A DNA stretch of 64,000 bases from Dittrichia graveolens (GCA_038502395.1 JARJIL010000009.1:21193647-21257646); one strand, 5' to 3'. Counted from the stretch's first letter, positions 21,151 to 33,662 are shown. A program made the numbers and translations. Notes: generated from the letters alone by a model not told the origin.

Positions 21151-23451
21151 TGTAATACACGTACTTTTGATAAAATCTTAATATATATATATATATATAT
21201 GCAAGTTTACTTGGAAAATTTGTAAGAATAATGTGTTTGGTTGGTATGTATGTGTTATTAGTGTGTATGTGTTTTATAAACTTAAAATGGTAATATAATG
21301 TAAAAGGAATGAAAGTATGAGGGCTAGATATGAAAATATGCATATATATGTATTGACTTCTTCATTTGAAGTCAAAGAAGAAGAAAATTCTGGAGAAGGA
21401 ATCGTGAGAGGCATGGAGAGAGAGAGTTCTAGAGAGAGAGAGCTTAGAAGAAGAATAAATCAAGGAGGAAAGTGGTGGCTTGGTGCTTGGGAGCAAGAAT
21501 CGATCCTAGTATTAGACCTCAATTTCTTCATCTTGTACTTTATTTGGATCAAGAAAGCAACCACTCAAGTTGGGGTTTTGTGAATCAAGTAAGCCTAATC
21601 TTAAATTGTGTTTGATATTAAGTATTTGTTGTTGATTATAGTGATCTTTGACTTTTATGTTGAAAAATTATGTTAAATGGGTCAATTTTGGGGGAAATAG
21701 TGAAAGCTGGGGTTTGGAATGACCAAATGTGTTTAAAGTGTTGATATTTGAGTATGATGGTGATTTTACATGTGGTATTGGTGAAGTTTTGTTAAATATA
21801 TGCTTGATAATAGTGATTGTTGGTTAAATTTGTGTTTATTGTTAAGAAATGGATTAAAAACTTGAAATTAAGGAAGATAAGGTATTTGATGATTAAATGG
21901 ATACTAAATGTGTTTGAAAATGGTTGCAATGGAGTTTTGAAGTAGTTTTTGTTAGATTTTGAGGTTTATGTTGAAAAATAAGAGTTTGGATATGGAAAGG
22001 TTGGAAAAATCGAAGCCTGCAGCAAAAGAAGAACCTGCAGAGCACTGTTCACGCTGGCTCGCGGCGCGATCCAGGTGTGTCGCGGCACGAGGCCGGGGGA
22101 TGGCAAAGGTCCAATTTCCAGAGAATTTTGCGCGGCGCGAGGCACTCTGTCTCGTGGCGCGAGACCCCCTGAAACCTCTAAAAAGTTGTTTTTAACCCCA
22201 TTTGACCTTGTAATTGATTTGGGATTGTTTCTAATGGTTTTAGGGAGTTCGTAGGGAGTCCGAAAGACCCGAAATGAGTGTTTAAGCTGTGTTTTGAGTC
22301 GATTCTTGTGTGTAGCTTCAATGTTTGGTTAACTTAACTAAGTTAACATTGTTTTATGACCATAGGACCTTTGTGCAAGTGATTGTGGATTTGAATTGAA
22401 GTGGAAGTGATCCTCATCACTTCAGACAGGTGAGTTGTGCCCTGAGGATACATAAATTGCTTTTAAATGTGCAAGTCATCAATTGTTTCTTATGTATTAT
22501 GTTTTATGTATATATATGGCATCAATGTGAACTGTTATTGATATTATCATGTTTATGATAATGATTTATGCAAATGAGTATGTGATTCACCTGTTTTGAA
22601 GCATGCTATGCTTTGTATTGATTTTGGCAAGTTGTGACCTTGTGTGTATGACTTGCTTGTGATATGATTGACCCTTTGTGGTATGTGATTTGGTCCGGAC
22701 CACTGTTGTGATATGAACTCTATACCATAGGGTTCCTAGCCATTGAGACGTGCACAAGTTCATGTGGCTTCGGCATTTGAGGAACCGCGATGTACGGGTG
22801 GTTGAGTGATCGGTGCAGAGAGTGGAGGGGTATGTCAGTAGCCATCATGACCGTGTGGGTTCACTGGGCTGACGAGCCCCGAACCCGGGGCAACACGAGT
22901 GGATTTGGTGAACAGGGCATACACTCTAGGTAAACGTTGTATGGTGGACTGCTTTGTGCTTCCCCCACCTTGACGGGAGATGTGGACACACCCCTACTAG
23001 GACTTGTTGACCAGTTGGCCCCTATGGAATATACAAGCATAAGTGGACTTGTCCCCCACATCTTGTGTGATTTGTTTACTGATGCCATAACTGTTTTACA
23101 TACTATGATGACTTGTTTATTTGTTTAACATGTTTTGGCGCACTCACTAGCTTAAGCTAATGAAATTGTGTTTATGTTTTTGTATCCGCAGATAAATGGT
23201 AGTATGGAGCCGGTGAGGCGGGTAGATACTTTTGGGAAACACTTGTTGCCTGATGATATGTTTGGAATACATGATTATTACCTTATTTTGTTTATCAGTA
23301 ACTAATGGTCGTGTATTTGGGTCAACAAGTAACACCAACTTTTGGTATATTTGACAAAGCTTCCGCACTATGATGTAAACAAATACTCGTATAATGTTAT
23401 TTTGTTGAAATACAAAAAGTTTAAATTTGTACTAAAATTCAGGGTGTTACA
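21151..23451 (+). repeat. Gypsy-2 3' LTR
   Basis: About 2.3 kb, TGTAATACACG to GGGTGTTACA. Contents: (TA)n at 21182-21200, GA-rich leader-like sequence (21390-21445), a cluster of CGCGGCGCGA-type repeats (22056-22170), and a tail whose last ~210 bases are copied in inverted form in the 5' LTR. Open frames here (21317-21583, 21959-22195) have no recognisable product. Confidence 0.88.
22056..22170 (+). repeat. CGCGGCGCGA repeats in Gypsy-2 LTR
   Basis: Four variants of CTCGCGGCGCGA occur in about 115 bases (near 22059, 22079, 22131 and 22152). GCGCGC-like palindromic core in AT-rich surroundings; comparable to the motif clusters in the other LTRs of the window. Confidence 0.65.
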
Positions 23452-23456
23452 ATAAT
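23452..23456. repeat. Right target-site duplication of Gypsy-2 (ATAAT)
   Basis: Matches 14340-14344. Confidence 0.88.
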
Positions 23457-25098
23457 CAGACACTACTCTGATATTTCGAACTGGTCGTTTCTTCATCATA
23501 ACATTAATAACATATGCTAAGTAAGAGTCACAACCTTTGGAGATAGATTTTTGGGCTGTGATGACAGAGATAACAGGAATATCAGACTGTCGTCGCTCTC
23601 CTCGGGCTACCGCGTAGGATCCATCAGCAAGAAGAATCTTAATCATCTTTTTGTAACAAAGAATCTCAACATCACGCTTGCTGAGCCAATCCATTCCAAT
23701 TACTACATCGAAGCCCACGATATGCATTATGAAAAATGAGATAGGGATACTACTCCCATCAATATAGATAACCACGATAGGTAATCGAGACTACTTTACC
23801 ATCCGCAACCTCTACATTAAGGGGCTCGTCTAACGGAACAACAGGTAATTGAAGTCTTTTGCGACAGGCCACAGAGACAAAAGAATATGTTGCTCCTGAA
23901 TCGAATAACACACATGTAGGAATATAGTTAATAAGGAATGTACCCATGATGACATCCCCTGCTGCCTTTGCCTCCTCCGTAGTCATTTGAAATGCCCTCC
24001 CTTTCGCGCGAGGTGCAGCATCTCTCTTTTGCCCTCTAGAAGACCCGCCTGCTCCCGAGCCTTGCATGGGCACTCTACCATCTTGTGACCGGGCTTGCGA
24101 CACTGGTAACAAACATCCTCTTTATATCGGCACTCGCTCACTAAATGCCCCTTCTGCCCACACCTACTGCATCTTCTGGTTGCTGCAGAACACTCCCTAG
24201 AATGATAAGTTCGGCATGAAGAACACCAAGGACTGTCAGGTCTTGGTTTCTTAGAAGCATCAGTCTTTCCACCTCCAGAGGATTGTCCTTTTGAAGGACC
24301 CGATTTTTGAGATGGCTGAAACTTTCTTTTGTTACTCCCACTGGCAAATTTGCCCCTCCATTGAATTCGATCACCTTCCATTTGTCGAGCCACTTCAAAT
24401 TCCCGATCCAGAGTTGCAGCTGCCCGCACATAGGCGCGAAATTCCAGTGGCAAGGTTGCCACAAACCGTCTTATCTTGGTGGTCTCGTCCGGTATCAGGT
24501 GTGGAATAAATCTCATCTTATCAGTGAAGGCAGTGATAAGATCTTCCATCGGCTTATCTCCCTTTTGGAGATTGTTGAACTCCCTTTCCATCCGCTCCAT
24601 GTCGTAATCAGTACAATATTTCTTTAGCATCTTTTCAGAAAACTCCTCCCAGGTCAAATCACTCAACACCTCTTTACTAACAGAGGCCTTCACAATGTCC
24701 CACCAGAAAATGGCGCGACCCTTCAACATGCGTACTGCGTATTTCACGCAATACTCTGGTTCACACTCACAAGATTCAAATGTTTGCTCCATTTCACGGA
24801 GCCATTGCATTGTAACTGTGGGGTTATCACTCCCCTCGAACGTCGGAGGCTTACACAACAAGAACTTTTTATAAGAACAAGTCTTGCGTGGTTTGCCAAG
24901 AGTAGTCTACAACAAGATCTCTTTAGCAATACGTAGCTCTTCTTCCAGACACTTTATGTATGCCATTTGGTCTGGTTCAGGTCCCTCGCCACCAGCATTA
25001 TGCTGAGAGCGTTCATCTTCCTGCTGATGAGGTATATGTGAAGCCTCATCCTCTATTTCTTTCAGTGCTTGCTCGGTATTACCGCGCTCAGCAGACAT
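23457..25098 (-). pseudogene. Gypsy-3 gag and protease, broken
   Basis: Minus-strand gag from the ATG at 25098 with a TAG near 24907, then the same frame from 24861. The capsid-like region (CKPPTFEGS, RAIFWWD near 24700) is followed by two CCHC knuckles, CSRCGQKGHLVSEC and CYQCRKPGHKMVEC, at about 24085-24180. A frameshift near 24050 leads to protease with FDSGATYSF (about 23890-23906). Another shift near 23770 leads to the GMDWL motif (about 23690). The last codons (VVSDY) run into the ATAAT duplication, and the next residues are found at 14339, proving that this and 12989-14339 were one gene. Confidence 0.87.
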
Positions 25099-25298
25099 CT
25101 TTAATTCAAATTTCTATATAATAAAGAAGAGCATTTAATACTCTACTATACTTACTTTTAGCTATAACAAGCTACACATATATAACAAGTAATGTTCATA
25201 CAACTCTCATACTCAACCTCCATAAGGAACACTTTACTATGGTCGGGCCCGAGTTTGAGATTGAATACTCTCTCAAGTACCCAACTCCCTCAAACTTA

Positions 25299-25310
25299 GG
25301 CTCTGATACC
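25299..25310 (-). promoter_or_regulatory. Gypsy-3 primer-binding site
   Basis: Minus strand GGTATCAGAGCC, four bases after the LTR end ATTTCA. 25099-25298 is the untranslated leader. Confidence 0.85.
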
Positions 25311-25314
25311 TACT

Positions 25315-27203
25315 TGAAATAACGGCTTTCTAAATCCCAAAATTAGCAAAAATTTGTGTTTTTCATAAACGTGAACTCAATCACGATTAAATAACATTAG
25401 GTTAAGCAGCGGAAGTTAAACCTAAAAGGTTTACATCAGTTATTTACAATCAAAACTGTATATAAGTGTTTGGTGTTACTCTAACATAACAACCGACCAT
25501 AATATCACATTACAACATAAAGTGTTCCAAATCATATTAAATATCTAGTAGAAGGCAACCCCGCTCACCAGACAACCTATTCTTTATCTACAAAAAGAGT
25601 CAACGTGGCACCATTAGCAATACACATAGCTAGTGAGTACAAACTTAACATAAGCATCAATAAAGCAAGTCATGCATCACAGGAATAAGCATACAATACT
25701 ATCCTATCACATTGCGGTGTGCTGACAAGATCGGTATAAGTCATTTCTTGCAGGATAGCCCGTCCCGCTCAACAACAATACACACGGGACCATCCGCGCT
25801 GGTGGGGGAGCATAAAGAAGTCCACCAAGAATCGTTTACGGAACCATAGGCTCCTTAGGCAACTCAGCTACAACCGGCTGATTACCCCTCATGATATAAG
25901 GCACGGCGGTTCTGAAGAACCTACGATCCGGAATGTTACCTCGAATCACCGTTAAATCCCGAATCTCCTGATCAAGGGTCCCTGGGATCCAGCTATCCGG
26001 CTGACCTTAAGCATGCTTGAAGATGTCCGCGAACTTTTCACATACACATAACTGATCCAATCTGGATCATTCACTTAGCATGCATATTCATTTAATTCAT
26101 TAAGCATGCATAGTCATTCATTTCAGCATTACGGATCCATTCTGGATCCCTAGCATACATATCATTAAGCTTTCACATAATTGATCCATTTAGGATCAGT
26201 ATCATACATATCATTCATTTAAACTAGGCGGCTCCAATTCTGGATTCCGCTGGCATGCACTTAACTTATAATCAAAAAGTATTTAACATGACATAGTACA
26301 TTAAAGTAGTATGGCAATGCTTACGTATTTACTTTTAACATACATGCAATTTAAAACATCATTACATCACATGCAATACATTTAGCAAGTAAGTCTTCCT
26401 CTACTAAGGCTTACGGAAGTCGGTACTCACCTGAGTAGCTTAGAATAGATAGTTATTTCACTTCGGCTTTACTTAATACGACAAGTTCACCTAGAACATT
26501 ATTACTTACATCAATCATCTACATACACAAGGAATAAACATAGGGATTCCAAATCCGGACTTAGCATAAATCCGCCATGACTGTCGGATTTTGGGAAATC
26601 TGACACTATCCTTGCGGATTACAGAATTCCAACACATACTAGCGGAATCCGACACATGGGGAAATCCGACACATTAGCGAAATCCGACATACATGCGGAT
26701 TCCGACAGACCAACGGAATCCGACATATATTGCGGAATCCGACAACTAGTGGATTTTAACAAACTTGCAGCTTCCGACACTTTTGCAGGTCTCGGAATCT
26801 GACATCTTCATTGGCAGGAATCCCACCACCTTCTTACTTCATTTCCAGGATTTCATTCTTGTTAGTTTTACTTTTAAAATACTTTAGAGCTTCATATATC
26901 ATCTATATGATCCTCAAAAAATACATCATTTAAAAACATCAAACATACAAAAACCCACTTTCAAGTAAGCTTGTATGTTCTTTCATGGTGTTCTTTCCAT
27001 TATATTGGGTTTCTAGCTTTTAACATGACACACATCTATTGTAATTCATGTTCAATTTGTATTTCAAACATGATACTCACCTTAGCTTGATTCTACAACA
27101 CCAATCTTCCAACTTCAAAATTCCCGAGAGAGAAAGAGAGAGTGAATGTGCGATTGTACGTGTGTTTGTGAGTTTTACCAACTTTGACTATCATAGTCAA
27201 AGT

Positions 27204-27243
<40 letters not shown>

Positions 27244-27464
27244 CCAAATCTTTCTTTCCTTTTTCTTTTTATTCTTTTTAATATACATATATATATATAT
27301 ACTTACACACAATTACACATTTATATATTTTCACTTAAACATAACTTCTTATATTTAACTAATACACAAATATACATTCTCATTAATATAATTACCTTAC
27401 ATAATTTACTATCTTACTTACACTTATAATGATTTATAACTAGGCCCAAATCGAGGATGTTAGA
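25315..27464 (-). repeat. Gypsy-3 5' LTR
   Basis: About 2.15 kb. Minus strand begins TCTAACATCC (TG mutated to TC; the 3' copy at 12988 keeps TG) and ends ATTTCA. It contains (TA)n near 27212-27240, a CT-rich stretch (about 27130-27150), the palindrome CTTTGACTATGATAGTCAAAG split over 27181-27201, and a GCGGAATCCGACA repeat cluster at 26575-26810. Confidence 0.82.
26575..26810 (-). repeat. CGGAATCCGACA repeat cluster in Gypsy-3 LTR
   Basis: About ten variants of GCGGAATCCGACA(CAT), spaced about 20-25 bases apart. The core CGGA(A/T)TCCG is palindromic. Same general layout as the clusters in the other LTR families. Confidence 0.7.
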
Positions 27465-28020
27465 CTATGTTTGCTAATTACCAATTGGCAACCCACACAA
27501 AATGTCAAAATGAATGATTTGTGTGTATATATACGCGTAGATATATATATACACACATGCATACATATATATACACAATATACATACTATATATATGTAT
27601 ACATATAAACTACATATATATATATATATGTGTGTGTGTGTTTGTGTAAATACATAAATGCAATTACAAAAATTAAAATGATTGAAAATAGTAAAAATAC
27701 CTTGATATTTTTTATGAGAAGAAGCAATGTAGTCTAATTAATGATTGCACAAAGATACCTAAACTATATATTAACACAACAAAGAACAAAAATTACATAA
27801 AAAAGGAAATATACTAAAAAATAGAAAAAATATGAAATGTATAAAAATTACAATACCTTTGATTAAATTAACACTTTATTAAAGTGTGAAAAGGATTAAT
27901 AAATAAAAGATGAATTATTTAAAGGAATAGAAGACTTTATTGAGTGTCTTAATAGAGGTGATGAGAAATAACAGAGGAGAAAAAAAAGTGAAAAAGATGA
28001 TCAAAATTCTGCCATAAATA
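27465..28020. other. AT-rich non-coding stretch with microsatellites
   Basis: (TA)n/(CA)n/(TG)n tracts at 27530-27645, then A-rich sequence. I see no gene or element end here. Confidence 0.5.
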
Positions 28021-28024
28021 CAAC

Positions 28025-28330
28025 CTTCAGACCCGGTTTTTTAAAAAAAAACCGGGTCCAAATGTATGGGGTAGTTGAAAGATCCGTTGTAGCACTAAAG
28101 GATAGCATTCAGGCCGGTTTTATAATAAAGAAGAGGGTCCGAATCAATTTGAATTTTCAGACTCGGTTATCTTATAAAAAAAAGGTCCAAATGTATTCAT
28201 GAATATGCCACACTTAAGATTTAGACCCGATTTTCTTACAAAAAACCGAGCCTGAATATTAAAAAAAACATGTGGATACCTCTTCAAGCCCGGTTTTTGG
28301 TGTTTTTTTATAAAACCGGGTCTAAAAAGT
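28025..28330. repeat. ACCCGGTTTT inverted-motif cluster
   Basis: Six or so occurrences of AGACCCGGTTTT or its complement AAAACCGGGTCT, about 45-80 bases apart, several as adjacent inverted pairs that could form hairpins (28028-28060 and 28285-28325 are clearest). This looks like the subterminal repeat zone of a degraded DNA transposon; no terminus was found. Confidence 0.5.
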
Positions 28331-28540
28331 GACCCTAGAAGCTCGAATTATAACAACAAAAATCATAGGGTTTATATTGTTATTAGATAACACATGTGAT
28401 ACATACGCAACAATTAAGGAGATTCGACTTCTAATACATGCTATAGATTGGTACGTACACACATACACTGGTTACTATATATCACAAATAATATATATTT
28501 TATATGTTAATTATATGATCAATTCTATTAATAGTTAATG

Positions 28541-30882
28541 ATCGATTTATATATGCTAGAATGATCCACGTGTATTAACATGCATGCATGTTAAAATATA
28601 TACTTTTATCAAAAATGTTTAATATAGTTCATACTTAATTCATAGTCCTAAGGGACTAATTTTAGCTTTTGAATCAATGACATCAATGGTCCACATTGCA
28701 TTTTAAAATTTTGGACGGAGTAAAATTTTTGTAATTCAAATGTGATGCTTTTACAAATCACATGTGATTGTATACTGAATCATCCTGATTGAATATTAAA
28801 ATTTTAGTATTATGTATTTTACATAGACTTTATTCTCATCCTTTTTTATATACTAGGTGGGAAGTTAGCACCACCAAACAACTTCCAAAATATATTCAAC
28901 CGTTTTATGAAATTCTATTGAAGGAGTATGTTGATCTGGACAACCAGGGAGAACTAATGTGTATAGGAATGTTCATACGAGAAGCTCCTAATTTGCCAGA
29001 AGTGCGATAGCTATTAAGAGCGTTAGATCATTTAATTAATGGCCATTATGAAAGGATGGCTATTTTGTAATTAGATTGGACATTGAGGAAAAAAAAATAT
29101 CTAACAAAAGAGTATGGATGTCTTTAAGCTCACTAAATCTATACCCTAAATAAAACCACCTACCCCATTTTTAGCTTAGAAAATTATTCGCCTACGGCAC
29201 TCACCCCTATGTATTTCTTCTTCACAAGAAATACCGGCAATCACCCTCTTCTCGCCGCCGTCTTCCGTGTGCCCGTCGCCAGTCGAAAAAAGACATACTA
29301 GAAAGTCATCCGTCATCTGTCATATGCCCTATGCTTGTCGCCTTCTTTTCACTGCCATCTGCCTGACCTCTGCCCATCGCTGGTTGTTCGGAAAATCAAC
29401 AAGGCTGCAACTGTGCAACTTGCCTGTGTGTATTTCGATAGAGACCATCGCCGGCTAAACAATAAAACAGTGTTGTGCGACTTGCCCTCTTCGGACCGCC
29501 ATCTGCCATCTACCCTCTGCCCACCCATCGCTAGTGTTTTTCTTCCTATTGTAGATGCATCACTGCCTTCTAGTCATCATCACCATCTTAATTTCCTTTT
29601 ATTTATTTTCTGCATTTATTTCTTAAGCTGTAAGTTTTTTATTTTTATTTTTACAATATTTGAGTCACCATAGTATCAAGTGTTAATATGTTTTTTATTA
29701 AATCAAATTTTGATCTCATGATCTTGTATTTAGGTTTTTCTTTTAATTTTTAACTAGTAACACTCATCTTTTAGTTTGTTTTTTTTTTTTTTTGGGTTTG
29801 TTGGTAAGATTTTTAGGTTCCAACACTAAAGTAAATAAAGGATATAATTTTTCTATTTTGTAATTGTTCTTTGGTGAACATATAGGATTAGAAATTGCTT
29901 TAAATTATCGACATAAATCTTAGCTTTTCCTTTGGTTTGATTTGTAAAAGTTTTTGTTTATTGGTTCAACATGTGCGAATAGCAAACCTATTTTTTTTAA
30001 GGGTAACATAATGGGTGGGCATTGCTTCACTAATGAACCCATGTCAATGAGCACATATATATAAGTAAACAACAAATGCATCTTTATATAAACCAGGTCC
30101 AATAATCTAAAATTAGTGAACAAACTTAAGAACTAAACACCAAATAAAATAGAAAAGAACATCTTAAAGAGTGGTGAAAAAACAATTGTACTATGTGTTC
30201 ACCCGTGAACACAGTTGTAAGTTTATTAGTGGTTTTGATAATTGTTTGGTGTGGATGTGTTCACTAACGATCACTGTATACATAACGAAAAATTTGTAAA
30301 TCCTAGGTTGTGTTCAAGAGTGAACACCTTATTAATAATAAAGTAAAAGTAAGTTTTAAAAACCTAGAAAAAAATTAATTAGAGAGGGAACGAATTTAAG
30401 AAAGGTGAGAGAAAAAATTTGGTTTACTAATTTACCCTTTTCAATTAATTAAAAATATTAATCTATACTGCATTATAAAGCATTTAACATTCTCTCTTTT
30501 AAAAACTTTAAGACTACTTAATTTTGATTAGTACTTGTTTTATGCCAATAGTACAAATATTCAAACCAATAGTTCAATCAATCATCTCCCTAATTAACTC
30601 GGCAAGTTATGGTATCTATTACAACTAATTAAACATAATTAGATTCATTTTTTTTTTATTTTTATTGTTTTTACAAAATTACTTTAGAACCGAATAAAAG
30701 GGTTCATGATAAAAGGTAGAAATAAATAAAATAGAAAAATGAGAGAATACATATATTTTGTCAAATAAAAGTATCTCTTACAATATCCTGCAAATACAAT
30801 ATGCTTGTATTACCAAAACAAGACATGTTGTCAAGCATAAATTATTTGCCGCCACCGCTGCGTAATGCAGGTACTATGCTAG
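28541..30882 (+). mobile_element. Module A, Helitron-like 3' end
   Basis: A 2.3 kb non-coding block repeated as module B (38442-40660) and, for its last ~1.2 kb, module C. It ends GCCGCCACCGCTGCGTAATG then GTACTATGCTAG (CTAG at 30879-30882) followed by T, fitting a Helitron 3' end with a short GC hairpin before CTAG. The 5' end is not defined. A short open frame at 28789-29010 (residues YVDLDNQ, FIREAPNLPE) and CG-rich sequence at 29230-29560 shared with module B may be captured gene pieces, but I recognise neither. Confidence 0.5.
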
Positions 30883-31002
30883 TTATGATTAATGTGAACC
30901 ACAAGAACAAAAATATATCATTGACCGAAATTGCTTCTCGCAATTCTCGCAAAGAAAACACATCTTGTATTAATCATCCCGTATATATATATATATATAT
31001 AT
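30883..31002. repeat. Shared sequence beyond the module end plus (TA)n
   Basis: TTATGATTAATGTGAACCAC continues after the CTAG end in modules A, B and C alike, so the duplication extends past the Helitron-like terminus. A (TA)n tract ends the stretch. Confidence 0.6.
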
Positions 31003-31194
31003 ATTCAAAGGAGAACTGTTTTTCGTACGAGATCCAATCTTAGTCATCCAATTCCCCCTTCTTCAGTTGGATTGTCCACCCATTAATTCCTTACATACAC
31101 CATCACACTCAATTCCCCCACGCTCTTCATCTATGAATCCATTATCCAAAATGAACGGCTAAGATTGGTGCTCACAGTTCTCGTTTGAACCCTC

Positions 31195-31199
<5 letters not shown>
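31003..31199. mobile_element. MITE-1 copy a
   Basis: About 197 bases between (TA)n tracts. The left end contains GGAGAACTGTTTTTCGTACGAG and the right end CAGTTCTCGTTTGAACCCTC, inverted matches. It aligns through its interior with 32862-33094. Confidence 0.7.
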
Positions 31200-31230
<31 letters not shown>

Positions 31231-31314
31231 ATCCTGATGAACAACTAGCTAATGAATGGAGAACTAATGTGGTTAATGCTTGATACCACCATTAAACATT
31301 TTGTATATGTGTGA

Positions 31315-31373
<59 letters not shown>

Positions 31374-31609
31374 TATACCCATCCTGACATACCACTTAAA
31401 GAAATGAGAAATAATATGGTTAATGCTTCAAAACAAGCAGTATGATACCGACCATTAAACATTTTGTGTGTGTGCCTCTCTCTCTCTCTATATATATATA
31501 TAAGTATGTCGATCTTGACAAACAACCAGCTAAAGAAGGGAGAACTAACGTGGTTAATGCTTCAAAACAAGTAGTATTACACCGATCATTAAACCTTTTG
31601 TGTGTGTGA

Positions 31610-31644
<35 letters not shown>

Positions 31645-31742
31645 TCTACACACACACACACACACAAAAGTATACCGATCTTGACAAAAAACTAGCTAAA
31701 GAAAGGAGAACTAACATGGTTAATGCTTCAACACTTAAACAT

Positions 31743-31788
<46 letters not shown>

Positions 31789-31864
31789 AGTATCCCGATC
31801 TTGACAAACAACTAGCTAAAGAAGAGAGAACTAATGTGGTTAATGCTTCTCATACCAACCATTA

Positions 31865-31918
<54 letters not shown>
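31200..31918. repeat. Minisatellite array M1
   Basis: Five units starting near 31228, 31376, 31504, 31672 and 31793. Each is a core of about 75-90 bases (GCCGATCTTGACAAACAACT ... CCATTAAACATTTTG), then (TG)n and (TA)n tracts. Unit 1 has the variant GATCCTGATGAACAAC and unit 2 the variant AATATGGTTAATG, the same order as in arrays M4 and M7. Short peptides rich in YIYIYI predicted here are translations of TA repeats. Confidence 0.85.
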
Positions 31919-31920
<2 letters not shown>

Positions 31921-32294
31921 ATGAGATCAAATAAAAAGAAAATTAAAGTAAAAAGTATAAAAAGGATGATTATTTGATCATTTTTTGGTATATATATCAA
32001 CTGATATCATTAGTTCATCATCTTTATTGATTAAAACTAGTTCTTCATCAATTTCTTTTTGATTTCAAATACATATTTTGAAAACAAAATTTTGGAATCA
32101 TTTGTTGATGAACAAAATGCTTTCATCTAAAAAGTGATAAATATGTTGGATTCATCAAAAAGAAATTGATGAAGAACTAGTTTTAATCAATAAAGATGAT
32201 GAACTAACGATTATCAGTTGATATATATACCGAAAAATGATTAAATAATCATCCCTTTTACCATTTTTACTTTAATTTTCTTTTTACTTGATCT

Positions 32295-32300
<6 letters not shown>
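31919..32300. mobile_element. Foldback MITE-2
   Basis: 382 bases with arms of about 145 bases: 31919-32063 is the near-perfect complement of 32156-32300. Flanked by (TA)n on both sides. No coding capacity. Confidence 0.85.
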
Positions 32301-32336
<36 letters not shown>

Positions 32337-32339
<3 letters not shown>

Positions 32340-32848
32340 TACTCCTTTATAATGAATTTATAACCTTAAATAAAAACTCTTAACTTTAAATAACTTGAAT
32401 GTACTAAAATACCCCTTTTAACCATTTTATTCTCTCTCATAATTTACTGTAACTTTTTATCTATTTAAAATACTCTTTTTAACCATTTCATTCTCTCTTT
32501 TAATTTACTTTAACTTTTTATCTATTTAAAATATTTCTCGAACACTAAAACACTCTCTCACACAAACACAATTATTCACCCATATCAAGATAATTTTTAA
32601 AATCTTATTAACTTCTCCCTACTTATTTCATAAATATAAATCTTTTTTTTATTTTTATGTCTTTTAGAATTTATTTTTAAAATTAATAAAATAGTTGATG
32701 TAAATAAAAAGACAAAAAAAACTGACATTGTACCATACTTTTTCGTGATATTGAATTGAGCACATAACATATTATTACATTTTTAAAAGCAACATGATAT
32801 AAAATACAAACTACTTGCTGCCGCAATATTGCGCAGGTACCTTGCTAG
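32337..32848 (+). mobile_element. Helitron H1, non-autonomous
   Basis: 512 bases starting TCTTACTCC and ending CTAG (32845-32848), preceded by a GC hairpin region (CCGCAATATTGCGCAGG). It sits between A and T inside a (TA)n tract, as Helitrons insert between A and T without duplication. Confidence 0.68.
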
Positions 32849-32861
32849 TATATATATATAT

Positions 32862-33091
32862 AGGGAAAAGTTCAAATGAGAACTGTTTTTCGTACGAGAA
32901 CGGCCGGAACCAATCTTAGCCGTCAAATTCCCCCTTCTTCAATTGGATTGTCCACTCATGAATTCCTTACATGCACCTTGTCACACTTAATCACCCCATA
33001 CTCTTCATCCATGAATTCCACTTACCACTTGAATGGCCAAGATTGGTTCTCGCAATTATCGTACGAAAAACAGTTCTCGTTTGAACTCCCT

Positions 33092-33094
<3 letters not shown>
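32862..33094. mobile_element. MITE-1 copy b
   Basis: 233 bases. Inverted ends of about 40 bases (GTTCAAATGAGAACTGTTTT near 32870 and its counterpart near 33069-33088). The interior matches copy a. Flanked by (TA)n. Confidence 0.78.
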
Positions 33095-33125
<31 letters not shown>

Positions 33126-33127
<2 letters not shown>

Positions 33128-33620
33128 TATATTACAAAGCACTTAAGTGTTATTAATCTATTAATTTTAAGTAATTTGAAATTACAAATTTACCCTTAAT
33201 ATTACAATTAATGGAAACTGTAAAATAAATTCCAAAACAAAGATGATTTAAAAAAATCAAATCAATACAAATTAACTTAATAATGAAAAATATTAATAAT
33301 TGAACTTTTCATATTGAATATTCTATCATATAATAAATATTTTAACTTAACTATTAAAAATTACGTATAACCAGAAATATTAAATCTAAATAACATACAA
33401 CCTTAATTTATAAAAATTATTGGATTTTTTAAATGGGTAATATACTTAAAATAGAATAGAGTTATAAGGCCAACATTCTTGTTGGATCTTACCATCTATT
33501 TAAAATTTTTATTAACACATTATAATTTAGAAAAGAAACAAATCACTATTGTTTTAAAAACGGACAAATTATCAAGAAAAAAAATATTCGTAACCGCTGC
33601 ATTGCGCGGGTACAATTCTA

Positions 33621-33621
<1 letters not shown>
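33126..33621 (+). mobile_element. Helitron H2, non-autonomous
   Basis: It ends CCGCTGCATTGCGCGGGTAC then CTAG at 33618-33621, followed by (TA)n: hairpin plus CTAG. The start near 33126 (ACTATATTACAAAG) is uncertain because the expected TC is not clear. Confidence 0.55.

Positions 33622-33662
<41 letters not shown>

Larger units (their letters stand above)
14345..23451 (+). mobile_element. Gypsy-2, chromovirus-like element with aberrant 5' LTR
   Basis: A 9.1 kb insertion in Gypsy-3 pol. Order: hairpin-form 5' LTR (14345-14675), primer site, gag, protease, RT/RNase H, integrase interrupted by a CACTA element, polypurine tract, 3' LTR (21151-23451). The ATAAT flanks match and the host reading frame is continuous across the site, which fixes both ends. 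Many stops and frameshifts mark it as inactive. Confidence 0.9.

Noticed and set aside
29267..29673. A small gene in the CG-rich part of module A (and 39046-39447 in module B)
   Set aside because: The frames differ between the two copies and neither resembles a known family; it may be captured non-coding or gene-derived sequence.
31319..31865. Open frames rich in Tyr/Ile (also near 27100, 33500, 40940, 44430, 49000)
   Set aside because: They are translations of (TA)n and (TG)n tracts, present on both strands and without conserved structure.
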